Source: Streptomyces sp. NBC_00259 (GTDB lineage Bacteria; Actinomycetota; Actinomycetes; Streptomycetales; Streptomycetaceae). From it: 64,000 nt of DNA. This document shows positions 18,040 to 26,049 of the stretch, one piece after another (positions within the stretch are counted from its first letter, which is position 1; each line of letters begins with the position of its first letter). The position numbers and the translations under genes are program-made. Where the stretch lies: assembly GCF_036181745.1 (NCBI RefSeq), contig NZ_CP108080.1, forward strand, positions 310,001 through 374,000, written 5' to 3'. The notes under the pieces are model-generated. The model did not search any database. It saw only the letters and a list, made by a program, of their open reading frames with translations, and was not told the DNA's origin.

Positions 18040-20133
18040 ATGGAACGCAGGCGGTTACTGCACGCCGGAGCCGGGCTGGTCGTGGCGTCCGTGGCGGGGC
18101 CGATGGTGGCCCCGTCCGTGGCGCATGCCGGCACAGCTGACACTACGGGCGCGCCGGTCGTCCCGGACACGGCGAGCAGACCGGGCACGGCCGGTACGAC
18201 GGGGCACTGTTCGGGTCCCGCGGTCTCGACGTACGGCATCGCGACCTTCACGGCCGCGATCGTCGGCATGACCGTCCTGGGCGATCACGCGTACGTGGTG
18301 GCACGTGGTCAGAATCCGCCGCTGCTGGGCGAGATCGACCTGGCGTCGAAGAAGCTCACGAGGACGGTAAGGCTGCCGCGCGGCGAGGGCGGCTGGGCGG
18401 CGACGGTCTCCGGCGGGCAGGTGTACGTCGGGACGTACCCGACCCCGGACATCTACCGCTTCGACCCGGCGACCGGGTCGGTGACGCTGATCGGCACGGT
18501 CGGCCCGGCGGGCGGCTTCGTCTGGTGTCTGACCACGGCGCCCGACGGGACGGTGTACGCGGGCACCTATCCGCGCGGCGAGGTCTGGGAGTACTCGCCG
18601 GCGACCGGTGTGCTGCGCAATCTCGGCGTGGCGCGGCCGGGCGAGCAGTACGTGCGCGCGATCGCCGCGGACGACCGTTTCGTCTACGCGGGCACGCTGC
18701 CCCTCGGCCACATCGTCGCGTACGACCGCGCCACGGGCGCGAAGCAGTCGATCACGCCGGAGCCGTACGGCGGCGCGGCCTGTCTGCTGGCCCGGGGCGG
18801 GCGGGTGATCGGGGGGTTCGGCAGGTCGGTCATCGATCTGGCGCCCGACGGCAGCGACGCCCGGGTCATCCCGATACCGGCCACGGAGCGGCTGGTGGAC
18901 GCGATCACGACGACCGCCGACGGCACGGTGTACTGCATCGGGCGGCCCACGGGCACCGTCTACCGGCGGGACGGCGACGCGCTCGTGCCGGTCGCGGCGC
19001 CCACGCCCGCCGACGAGCACCGGGGCCTGTTCCCGCTGCCGGACGGCACGCTGCTCGGCGGTGCGGGCAGCGGACGGCTCTGGTGGCTGGATCTGGGCGG
19101 CGGCGGGTCGGACATAGTCGAACTGATCGACACAGCCATGTCAGGACCGGATCCCGTGCAGTCCATGACGTACGGCATGCGCGGGACGGTGCACGTCGGC
19201 GGGCACTTCTCGATCACGACGCACCGGCCGGAGGACGGCTCGTCCCGGCGGATCCAGGTCGCGGGCGAGCCGAAGCAGCTGCGCATGGCCGGCAACAAGG
19301 TGTACGCGGCGCTGTATCCGAGTACGGAGGTGGTGGAGCTCGACCCGGACCGCGGCAGGGTCCGGTCGCTGGGGTTCGTCGACAACGATCAGCAACGGCC
19401 GACGGACATGGTGTACTCACGGCTCACCGACCAGCTGCTGCTGGCGACCGCCCCGCCGGCCGGCCGGCTCAAGGGCGCGCTGACGCTGGTGGACCGGTCG
19501 AGGAAGCGGCTCACCGTCTACCAGGACGTGATCGCCGACCAGAGCGTGATGTCGCTCGCGCTGGACGACCGGCCCGGTCGCCGCATCGCGTACCTCGCGG
19601 GTGACACCTGGGGCGGCGGCAGCGTCACCCCGGCCCGGCCGAGCGCGACGATCGTCGCCTTCGACCTGTGGCGCCGCAAGGTGCTGTGGGAGTTCGCGCC
19701 GATCGAGGGGTACGCGAGCCTGCAGCACATCGAGGTCCACGACGGTGTGCTGTACGGGCTGTACAAGCGGCTCGCGGGCACCTGGTTCGCCATGGACCTG
19801 GACAGCCTGACGGTGCTGCGGTCGGGGAAGCTGCCGAGTTACGGCGAGCTCTCCGTGCACCGTGGCGAGGTGTACGCGTCCGTCTTCGGCGGCCTGGTGT
19901 ACCGGATCGGCCCGGATCTCGCGGAGCCCGAACAGGTGCTCACCGGCCTCGGCGACGGCTGGTACAACCCGCCGCAGCTGGCCTGGGAACGGGCGTCGTG
20001 GCATGCCTGGGCCGTGTCCGGCCGGGAGCTGGCGAGGCTGCGGCTCGACCCGGACTGCCCGCCCCCCGCCACCAACCGGGCCGCGGTCAGCCCGCCGGAC
20101 GAGGCGGTCCTGGAGTCGCTGCTGGCCAACTGA
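18040..20133 (+). CDS. Tat-exported beta-propeller protein with TTA codon
   Basis: A 697-residue protein with twin-arginine signal MERRRLLHAGAGLVVASVAG and Ala-x-Ala type cleavage near SVAHA. The mature part is a run of propeller-like repeats (GQVYVGTYPTPDIYRFDPATG, GTVYAGTYPRGEVWEYSPATG, FVYAGTLPLGHIVAYDRATG), as in PQQ/Kelch/SMP-30-like folds; no catalytic residues stand out. Codon 6 is TTA (18055-18057), so translation should depend on the bldA leucyl-tRNA and be limited to late growth. GGGAGG precedes the ATG at 6 bases. A large terminator hairpin follows. Function unknown: perhaps a cell-surface binding or lyase-like protein. Confidence 0.8.
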   Translation: MERRRLLHAGAGLVVASVAGPMVAPSVAHAGTADTTGAPVVPDTASRPGTAGTTGHCSGPAVSTYGIATFTAAIVGMTVLGDHAYVVARGQNPPLLGEIDLASKKLTRTVRLPRGEGGWAATVSGGQVYVGTYPTPDIYRFDPATGSVTLIGTVGPAGGFVWCLTTAPDGTVYAGTYPRGEVWEYSPATGVLRNLGVARPGEQYVRAIAADDRFVYAGTLPLGHIVAYDRATGAKQSITPEPYGGAACLLARGGRVIGGFGRSVIDLAPDGSDARVIPIPATERLVDAITTTADGTVYCIGRPTGTVYRRDGDALVPVAAPTPADEHRGLFPLPDGTLLGGAGSGRLWWLDLGGGGSDIVELIDTAMSGPDPVQSMTYGMRGTVHVGGHFSITTHRPEDGSSRRIQVAGEPKQLRMAGNKVYAALYPSTEVVELDPDRGRVRSLGFVDNDQQRPTDMVYSRLTDQLLLATAPPAGRLKGALTLVDRSRKRLTVYQDVIADQSVMSLALDDRPGRRIAYLAGDTWGGGSVTPARPSATIVAFDLWRRKVLWEFAPIEGYASLQHIEVHDGVLYGLYKRLAGTWFAMDLDSLTVLRSGKLPSYGELSVHRGEVYASVFGGLVYRIGPDLAEPEQVLTGLGDGWYNPPQLAWERASWHAWAVSGRELARLRLDPDCPPPATNRAAVSPPDEAVLESLLAN

Positions 20134-20170
20134 GCGGAAGGGCGAAAGCCAGGAGGGCACAGCACACGGG

Positions 20171-20215
20171 CCCGGTGGCCTTGCGGGGTGGGCACCCACC
20201 CGCAAGGCCGCCGGG
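20171..20215 (+). terminator. Long GC-rich terminator hairpin
   Basis: CCCGGTGGCCTTGCGGGGTGGG pairs with CCCACCCGCAAGGCCGCCGGG across a 2-base loop (CA), with one bulge and one mispair. It starts 38 bases after the beta-propeller stop; there is no U-tract, which is usual for Streptomyces terminators. Confidence 0.75.
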
Positions 20216-20267
20216 CCGGCGCCCGACCCGGCCGGCGCACGACCGGGGGCGGGGTGGTCCCGGCAAG

Positions 20268-20282
20268 GGGACCGTTCGGCCC
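20268..20282. promoter_or_regulatory. Candidate OsdR/DevR box A
   Basis: GGGACCGTTCGGCCC, near-palindromic around GGNCCGWWCGGNCC, lies 54 bases upstream of the first gene of the 20337-22787 operon. The identical 15-mer occurs upstream of the response-regulator gene at 22812. Confidence 0.65.
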
Positions 20283-20336
20283 ATGTGCGGTGGCGCGCGA
20301 GGGGCGAGCGTGGGCTGTGCACGAGGGGAGCAGACG

Positions 20337-20915
20337 ATGGAACCCCGTACACGCATCGCCCTCATCGGACTCGGTAACGACTTCAGACGTGATGACGGGG
20401 TGGGCTGGGCGGTCCTCGACGTGATAAGGGAGCGGGCCGAGGAGCGGCCGCTGCCACCGGAGGTCGACCTCAGCACCTGCAACAGGGAACCCACGAGGCT
20501 CGTCGGCCTGTGGCACGACGCGGACCTGGCGGTCGTCGTGGAATCGGAGCACGGCCACCCGGGGGAACCCGGCAAGATCACCCGTCTGGACCTCGACGCC
20601 GAGTGGCTCGCGCAGCCCATGGACGCTTCGGACGACCGGGTGCGGCTGGACGGCCCGGTGCTGAACGAGGCCATCGAACTCTCCCGGATCCTCGGTCGGC
20701 TGCCGCGACACCTCGTGGTGTACGCCGTGCAGGGCGCCGACTCCTCCGTCGGCTCCGGTCTGTCCTCCACCGTCACCGCCATGATCGAGCCGGTCGCCGC
20801 CCAGGTGGAGGCCGAGATCGTCCGCCACCGCGGGGCGGCGGACAGGGCCCCGTCGTGGGTGGCGCGACGGCGTCCCGGCGGCGTGACCATGGCCGCCTGT
20901 CCGCGGCTTCGCTGA
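20337..20915 (+). CDS. Hydrogenase-maturation-protease-like protein (orphan)
   Basis: A 192-residue protein of the HyaD/HycI (M52) fold. The N-terminal family motif IGLGNDFRRDDGVGWAVLDVI is intact. The segment that normally holds the metal-binding Asp in an IDA context reads AVVVESEHGHPGEPG, and the S-S/T-H motif expected before the EA-L helix reads RVRLDGPVLNEAIELS without a His. Two of the three nickel-sensing ligands are therefore changed. No hydrogenase genes are in the window. It heads a four-gene operon behind an OsdR-like box; GGGGAG lies 8 bases before the ATG. Probably a repurposed member with unknown target. Confidence 0.75.
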   Translation: MEPRTRIALIGLGNDFRRDDGVGWAVLDVIRERAEERPLPPEVDLSTCNREPTRLVGLWHDADLAVVVESEHGHPGEPGKITRLDLDAEWLAQPMDASDDRVRLDGPVLNEAIELSRILGRLPRHLVVYAVQGADSSVGSGLSSTVTAMIEPVAAQVEAEIVRHRGAADRAPSWVARRRPGGVTMAACPRLR

Positions 20916-20925
20916 GGAGGCCCGG

Positions 20926-21690
20926 GTGATGAGGCACGACCAGGTGGGTTCCGTCATGTCCGGCGAAGTCGTCCGCGCCGTGTTCGACACGTCGTATCCG
21001 GAGGTCGTCCAGTTGCTGGCGCGGCACCGGATCAGCGGTCTGCCCGTCGTGGACGACGACGACAAGGTCCTCGGGGTGATCTCCGAGACCGACCTGCTGA
21101 TCCATCAGCCGAACGCGGACGGCCCGGGGCCGGCGCCCCTCTTCCGCTGGTCCTCGCTCCCCGGGTGGGCCCGCGTCCGGGAGTCCAAGGCGCAGGCGCG
21201 AACCGCCGGACAGCTGATGACCCACCCCGCCGTCACCGTCCGCGCCGAGCAGTCCATCGCCGAGGCGGCCCGCTCCCTGGCCGAACACCGCGTCGAGCGG
21301 CTCCCGGTCGTGGACGTCGAGGACCGTCTCGTCGGCATCGTCACCCGGCGCGACCTGTTCCAGGTCTTCCTGCGCCCGGACCCCGAGATCCGCCGGGAGG
21401 TCATCGACGAGGTCCTGGTCCGTGCGCTCTGGCTGGAGCCGGACGCCGTCGATGTCGAGGTGCACGACGGAGTGGTGACGCTGACGGGCCGGCTGGGACG
21501 GCGCGGCGAGATCCCGGTCGCGCTGCGGATGACCCGCCAGATCGACGGCGTGGTCCGCGTCGTCGACCGGCTCGCGTACCTCCTGGACGACTCACCGGCC
21601 CGGCCCCGGTCGGCGGAGCGGTACCCACTGGGCGGCCCCGGCCTCGCGGGTTCCTCCTTCCGTGAGCGCGACGGGGGCTGGTCGCAGTGA
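20926..21690 (+). CDS. CBS-pair protein with C-terminal BON domain
   Basis: 254 residues. CBS1 spans about 7-60 (VGSVMSGEVVRAVFDTSYPE to KVLGVISETDLL), CBS2 about 90-150 (TAGQLMTHPAVTVRAEQSIAE to RLVGIVTRRDLFQVFL), then a BON-type module (VEVHDGVVTLTGRLGRRGEI to GVVRVVDRLAYLLDD). CBS pairs usually bind adenosine nucleotides, and BON binds lipids or surfaces, so this may sense energy status. GTG 20926 with AGGAGG is the likely start (the next codon is also ATG). It is 10 bases after the protease-like gene and overlaps the flavodoxin gene by 4 bases. A paralogue is encoded at 27002. Confidence 0.88.
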   Translation: MMRHDQVGSVMSGEVVRAVFDTSYPEVVQLLARHRISGLPVVDDDDKVLGVISETDLLIHQPNADGPGPAPLFRWSSLPGWARVRESKAQARTAGQLMTHPAVTVRAEQSIAEAARSLAEHRVERLPVVDVEDRLVGIVTRRDLFQVFLRPDPEIRREVIDEVLVRALWLEPDAVDVEVHDGVVTLTGRLGRRGEIPVALRMTRQIDGVVRVVDRLAYLLDDSPARPRSAERYPLGGPGLAGSSFRERDGGWSQ

Positions 21691-22199
21691 CCCGCACGGC
21701 ACTCGTCGCCTACGGCACGACGAACGGATCCACCGCGGAGATCGCCCGGTACATCGGGTCCGTCCTGCAGGACAGGGGGATCCGCACCGAGGTGCGGCCC
21801 GCCGCGGAGGTGCATGACGTCGGCCCGTACGACGTCGTGGTGCTCGGTGGGGCGCTGTACTCGGGCCGCTGGCACCGGGACGCGCGGCGCTTCTCGCGCC
21901 GTCACCGCCGCGCCCTGGCCGAACGGCCGGTGTGGCTGTTCAGCAGTGGGCCCCTGGACCACTCGGCCTCGCGGGGCGACATCGCGCCGGTGCCGGGCGC
22001 CCGCCGGGCCGCGCGGCGGCTGGGCGCGGAGGAGCACGTCACGTTCGGCGGACGGCTGTCGCCGCAGGCGCGCGGGCGCGTCGCCCGCATGATGCTGGAG
22101 GACGGCCGCGGCGGGGACTTCCGGGACTTCTCGTGCATCGCCGCGTGGGCCGAGCGCATCGCCGCCGACCTGGTGGCCCTGGAACCGGAACGGCGCTGA
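21687..22199 (+). CDS. Flavodoxin-domain protein
   Basis: 170 residues. The N-terminal FMN phosphate loop is VAYGTTNGSTAEIARYIG, followed by DVVVLGGALYSGRWHRDARRF; it resembles the flavodoxin_5/HemG-like proteins found in dormancy regulons. It starts at GTG 21687, overlapping the upstream CBS-BON stop codon (GTGA), and ends 3 bases before the next gene, so it belongs to the 20337-22787 operon. It probably acts as a cytoplasmic electron carrier or quinone/FMN reductase under low oxygen. The partner is unknown. Confidence 0.85.
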   Translation: MTRTALVAYGTTNGSTAEIARYIGSVLQDRGIRTEVRPAAEVHDVGPYDVVVLGGALYSGRWHRDARRFSRRHRRALAERPVWLFSSGPLDHSASRGDIAPVPGARRAARRLGAEEHVTFGGRLSPQARGRVARMMLEDGRGGDFRDFSCIAAWAERIAADLVALEPERR

Positions 22200-22202
22200 G
22201 CG

Positions 22203-22787
22203 ATGGTGTTCCGGCTGTGGGCGTACGGGCGGGGCGGTGATTCCGGCCCGTTGCGCCGCCCCTCGGACGCCTTCGAGGCGTGGGCCTCGGGTGCCCTCCT
22301 GGCCGCGCTGCTGCTCGGCGCGCCGGCGGCGGGGGTGGCGGCGGGCTCGTCCCTGTACGAGCGGGGCAGGGCGGCGCAGGCGGCCGCCGGCGAACGGGTG
22401 CAGGCGGTCCTCCTCGCGGACGCGCCGCCTCCGATCACGTCGGCCGAAGGCACTGGGGACAGCGGGAGGTACGCGGTGCCGGTGCGCTGGACCGCCCCGG
22501 ACGGCAGCGCCGGCCGGGGCGTGGCGCCGGTGCACGCCGGGCTGCGGCGAGGGGACCGTGCGGATGTGTGGCTGGACGCCCGGGGCCGGGTGACCGCGCC
22601 GCCGAGGAACGACGCGGAGATCTGGCTGGAGACGTCGGCGGCCGGTTCGGGAGCCGCGGCCGGCGTGGTTCTCGTCTTCGTGGGCGTACGCGTTGTGGTG
22701 CGCCGGGCGGCCGACCGCCGCCGGATGGACGAGTGGGAGCGGGACTGGGCCCGAACGGAGCCCGTGTGGACCGGTCGCCGGTCGTGA
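22203..22787 (+). CDS. Rv1733c-like two-helix membrane protein
   Basis: 194 residues with one transmembrane helix near residues 28-50 (ASGALLAALLLGAPAAGVAAG) and another near 150-170 (GAAAGVVLVFVGVRVVV). An extracytoplasmic domain of about 95 residues lies between them (YAVPVRWTAPDGSAGRG, RGDRADVWLDARGRVTAPP). This matches the topology and sequence style of the Rv1733c family, a DosR-regulon membrane protein in mycobacteria. It is the last gene of the four-gene operon. Biochemical function is unknown in the family. Confidence 0.8.
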   Translation: MVFRLWAYGRGGDSGPLRRPSDAFEAWASGALLAALLLGAPAAGVAAGSSLYERGRAAQAAAGERVQAVLLADAPPPITSAEGTGDSGRYAVPVRWTAPDGSAGRGVAPVHAGLRRGDRADVWLDARGRVTAPPRNDAEIWLETSAAGSGAAAGVVLVFVGVRVVVRRAADRRRMDEWERDWARTEPVWTGRRS

Positions 22788-22811
22788 AAGGGGCCTTGGG
22801 AGGCGTACGGC

Positions 22812-22826
22812 GGGACCGTTCGGCCC
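22812..22826. promoter_or_regulatory. Candidate OsdR/DevR box B
   Basis: GGGACCGTTCGGCCC, identical over 15 bases to box A, lies 63 bases upstream of the response-regulator start. This suggests autoregulation. Confidence 0.65.
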
Positions 22827-22889
22827 TGTTGCCGCCTTCGCGCGCCACGCCATGATCGGGTGGGAGTGCACCAGACCTGGAGGGCTCAT

Positions 22890-23585
22890 ATGTCCGAGGC
22901 ACCGGTCTTCTCCGAGGAGACGCCCATCAGGGTGTTCCTCCTGGACGACCATGAGGTCGTCCGTCGCGGCCTGCGCGACATGCTCGACGCCGAGTCCGGC
23001 ATCGAGGTCGTGGGCGAGGCCGGGACGGCCGAGCAGGCGCTGGCCAGGGGGCCCGCGCTGCGCCCTCATGTCGCGGTCCTCGACGTCCGGCTCCCGGACG
23101 GCGACGGCATCACCGTCTGCCGTGAGCTGCGCTCGCACATGCCGGACCTCGCGTGCCTGATGCTGACGTCCTTCGACGACGAGGACGCGCTGCTCGACGC
23201 GATCATGGGCGGTGCCGCCGGATATGTGCTCAAGCAGATCAAGGGGTCCGACCTGGTCTCCGCCGTGCGCACGGTGGCCACCGGACAGTCGATGCTCGAT
23301 CCCGCCACCACGGCGCGGCTGATGCACTCGCTGCGCGATCCGGAGGCCGGCCATCCGGCGGAGGACGACCGGCTGGCCGCGCTGTCGGAGCGGGAGCGTG
23401 CGGTGCTGGACCTGATCGGCGAGGGCCTGACGAACCGCCAGATCGGCAAGAGGCTCTATCTGTCGGAGAAGACCGTCAAGAACCACATCTCGCGCCTGTT
23501 GTCCAAGCTCGGTGTGGAACGCCGGGTACAGGCGGCGGTCATCGCGGCCCAGTTCCAGGAGCACGAGGAGCCGCACCGGCACTGA
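22890..23585 (+). CDS. osdR: NarL/LuxR-family response regulator, DevR/OsdR type
   Basis: 231 residues. The receiver domain has the acidic pair LLDDHEVVRRG, phospho-acceptor Asp65 in AVLDVRLPDGDG, a Thr/Ser position in LMLTSFDDE, and Lys in GYVLKQIKG. The C-terminal HTH (LSERERAVLDLIGEGLTNRQIGKRL, then LSEKTVKNHISRLLSKLGVERRVQAAV) closely resembles that of mycobacterial DevR/DosR. ATG 22890 lies behind GGAGGG; the upstream GTG 22860 is less likely. It is convergent with the histidine kinase at 23617, and its own promoter carries box B. Predicted role: activation of the surrounding hypoxia/dormancy genes. Confidence 0.88.
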   Translation: MSEAPVFSEETPIRVFLLDDHEVVRRGLRDMLDAESGIEVVGEAGTAEQALARGPALRPHVAVLDVRLPDGDGITVCRELRSHMPDLACLMLTSFDDEDALLDAIMGGAAGYVLKQIKGSDLVSAVRTVATGQSMLDPATTARLMHSLRDPEAGHPAEDDRLAALSERERAVLDLIGEGLTNRQIGKRLYLSEKTVKNHISRLLSKLGVERRVQAAVIAAQFQEHEEPHRH

Positions 23586-23616
23586 CCTGCCGGCCTGCGG
23601 AACGGGACGCCGCACC

Positions 23617-25341
23617 TCACCCGTCCGGCGGCAGGGACACCCGCCACACCAGCCGGGTGCCGCCGGCGATGCCGCGGGTCACACTCAGTTCACCACCCAG
23701 CTTCTCGGCACGTTCCGCCAGGTTGCGCAGACCGCTGCGCCGCCCGTTCTCCCTGATGCCGACCCCGTCGTCGGTCACCGTCACGGACACCGCCCCACCG
23801 CGCGCGGCGACCAAGACGTCCGCCTTCGAAGCCCGGGCGTGACGCGCGATGTTGGCGAGGGCCTCGCCGAGAACGGCGACGACCTCGTCGGCGACCGCGC
23901 GCGACACGTCGGTGTCGACCAGGCCTTCGATGCGCAGAGCCGGGGCGAAGCCGAGGACCGGAGTGGCGTCCTCGACGGCCCGTACGGAACGGACCCTGAG
24001 TCCGGCGGGCGCGCCGGGGGCCTCGTGCTCGCGGAGCCCGAAGATCGTGGATCGGATGATCTTGATGGTGGCGTCGAGGTCGTCGATCGCCCGTCCGAGC
24101 CGTTCCGCGGCCTCGGGGTGGTCCACGAAACGCTGGGCGCTCTGCAGCGTCATACCGGTCGCGAACAGCCGCTGGATGGCGAGGTCGTGCAGGTCCCGGG
24201 CGATACGGTCACGATCGGCCAGCAGGCTCATCTGCTCGGCGTCCCGCCGCCGGTCGGCCAGCTCCAGCGCGACGGCGGCCTGGCCGGCGAACCCGGACAG
24301 GGGCACGGTCTCCGTGTCGTTGAAGGCGGGCCGGCCGGTGCCGCGCGCCAGCATGAGCACGCCCCACAGCTTGTCCCGGTCCCCCACCAGTACCGCCGTG
24401 GCCGGACCGCAGTCCGCCCACCGCTCCGGCCGGAAGGTGATGCGGGCGTCGCCGGCCGCGTCAGGAGTGGTGACCACGCCGTTCTCGCTGAGCAGCGCCG
24501 CCTTGGCGAACGTGCCCTCGTCGGGCGGCAGCACCACCCCCAGGTGGAGGTCGGCGCCCGGGCCGCGCGCGAGGGCACAGCGCAGGTGCCCGTCCCGCTC
24601 GGTCAGATAGACGAGGCCCAGCTCGGCGGAGGTGATCTCCCGCGCCCGGTCGAGCATCATCTCCAGCACATGGGACTCCGAGGCGCCGGACAGCAGCGCA
24701 CTGGTGAACTCGGCGCTGGCGGCCAGCCACTGCTCCCTGAGGCGGATCTCCTCGAAGAGGCGCGCGTTCTCGATGGCGACGCCGGCCGCCACGGCCAGTG
24801 TCGACAGGACGGCCTCGTCCTCGCTGTCGAACTCGGCCCCGCCGCGCTTCTCCGTGAGGTAGAGGTTGCCGAAGACGTCGTCACGCACCCGGATGGGCAC
24901 GCCCAGGAACGAGTGCATCGGCGGATGGTGCTCGGGGAAGCCGGACGACGCCGAGTGCTCCGACAGTTCCGGGAGCCGCAGCGGCTCGGGATGCCTGATC
25001 AGCTCGCCGAGGAGCCCGTGGCCGGACGGCAGGTCGCCGATCTGCTTGCGCAGCGCGTCGCTGATGCCCACCGGCAGGAACTGGGACAGCCTCTGGTCGT
25101 CGCCGATGACACCGAGTGCTCCGTACCGGGCGTCCACGAGGACGACGGCCGCCTCCACGATCTCGCGCAGCACCTGTGACAGATCCAGGCCCCGGCCCAC
25201 GGAGAGCACAGCCTCCAGCAGCCCGTTGAGCCTGTCCCTGGTGCCGCGGACCTCGTCGATGCGCACCTGGAGCTCTTCGAGCAGCTCATCGAGCCTGAGC
25301 CGGGGAACCCGGCCCGCGTCGCCAGGGGCGTCGCTGCCCAT
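23617..25341 (-). CDS. osdK: Tandem-GAF sensor histidine kinase, DevS/OsdK type
   Basis: 574 residues, no membrane segments. GAF-A spans about 50-195 and contains FPEHHPPMHSFLGVPIRV; His139 aligns with the proximal haem ligand of the mycobacterial oxygen sensor DevS. GAF-B spans about 210-365. The H-box is RIARDLHDLAIQRLFATG (His385) of the HisKA_3 type, followed by HATPase (EALANIARHARASKADV, VTVTDDGVGI, GLRNLAERAEKLGGEL). ATG 25341 has GGAGG 4 bases upstream. It is encoded tail-to-tail with the response regulator instead of in one operon, so the two can be expressed independently. Haem binding is inferred from alignment only. Confidence 0.88.
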   Translation of the reverse strand: MGSDAPGDAGRVPRLRLDELLEELQVRIDEVRGTRDRLNGLLEAVLSVGRGLDLSQVLREIVEAAVVLVDARYGALGVIGDDQRLSQFLPVGISDALRKQIGDLPSGHGLLGELIRHPEPLRLPELSEHSASSGFPEHHPPMHSFLGVPIRVRDDVFGNLYLTEKRGGAEFDSEDEAVLSTLAVAAGVAIENARLFEEIRLREQWLAASAEFTSALLSGASESHVLEMMLDRAREITSAELGLVYLTERDGHLRCALARGPGADLHLGVVLPPDEGTFAKAALLSENGVVTTPDAAGDARITFRPERWADCGPATAVLVGDRDKLWGVLMLARGTGRPAFNDTETVPLSGFAGQAAVALELADRRRDAEQMSLLADRDRIARDLHDLAIQRLFATGMTLQSAQRFVDHPEAAERLGRAIDDLDATIKIIRSTIFGLREHEAPGAPAGLRVRSVRAVEDATPVLGFAPALRIEGLVDTDVSRAVADEVVAVLGEALANIARHARASKADVLVAARGGAVSVTVTDDGVGIRENGRRSGLRNLAERAEKLGGELSVTRGIAGGTRLVWRVSLPPDG

Positions 25342-25640
25342 GAGTCCTCCGCCGATTCGAACGATCATGGTGCGCTGCGCGCAGTCTTCACGTTAACCCG
25401 GCGGTGGCCCGTCTGCTCGACCGTCATCGCCCCGGACGGCGGCCCGGGCGGCGGCTCGGGCGGCGGCTCGGGCTGCGGCCCGGACGGCGGCCCGACAGGC
25501 GAAAAGGGCCCATCCACTTCTCGTGGATCCTGATTGCGCGGTGAACGTTCCGACCGTTGCTCCGCGTCTCTGTGCAGGGGCCCTTTCCGTCCCTTCCATG
25601 GAAACACCCCCCGACCTGCGTCACCAGGGCCCATCCGGCC
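25342..25640. other. Intergenic region upstream of the kinase gene
   Basis: About 300 bases without a gene. It contains a G+C-rich imperfect repeat of CGGCGGCTCGGG type (25436-25497), a small hairpin ATCCAC-TTCTC-GTGGAT (about 25512-25528), two copies of GGGCCCATCC (about 25506 and 25627) and a weak OsdR-like palindrome GGCCCATCCGGCCC at 25628-25641 (10 of 12 defined positions). It probably carries the kinase promoter and regulatory sites. Confidence 0.45.
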
Positions 25641-25937
25641 CTACCGGCCGGGCTCCGGCCAGCCGTACGGGGCGGGGACCTCGCTCGCGGGGCCGGCGCC
25701 CACCGACTCCAGGTCCCGGTCCGCCACACGCATCAGCTGCCGGGCCAGGTCGCTCATGGCGCGGCTCGCCGCGAGTTCGTCGCCGATCTCGGGCACGTCG
25801 GGGTCCTGCGGGTTGCAGCGTGCCGTTCCGTGACCGGTCAGAGTCGTCGAGCCCGTCTCCAGGTCCACCCTGGCCTTCGTGGTTCCGTCCTCCTCGGACA
25901 GGAACATGCGGACCTTCCATTCCAGCGTCCGTGCCAT
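25641..25937 (-). CDS. DUF1876 protein (Rv1738/Rv2632c-like), copy 1
   Basis: 98 residues: MARTLEWKVRMFLSEEDGTTKA, a beta-strand-rich start, then TARCNPQDPDVPEIGDELAASRAM and a helical end. This is the DUF1876 domain of mycobacterial Rv1738 and Rv2632c. Rv1738 is strongly DosR-induced and structurally like ribosome hibernation factors, so a ribosome-silencing role is plausible but unproven. GGAGG lies 6 bases before the ATG. It follows the HTH-PPOX gene by 112 bases on the same strand. A paralogue is at 30766. Confidence 0.85.
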   Translation of the reverse strand: MARTLEWKVRMFLSEEDGTTKARVDLETGSTTLTGHGTARCNPQDPDVPEIGDELAASRAMSDLARQLMRVADRDLESVGAGPASEVPAPYGWPEPGR

Positions 25938-26049
25938 GGCCTACCTCCTCGCCCGGATGGCTCCAGGATCCCCCGGCGCGTGCCTGGCCGCGCGCCTGTC
26001 TCCCGGGAGGTGCCACGGCGCAGTGCCGCCGCGGAGCCGTCGGCCGCCG

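Noticed and set aside
25574..25592. GGGGCCCTTTCCGTCCC as a DevR box upstream of the kinase
   Set aside because: Half-site spacing is two bases too long compared with the good sites.
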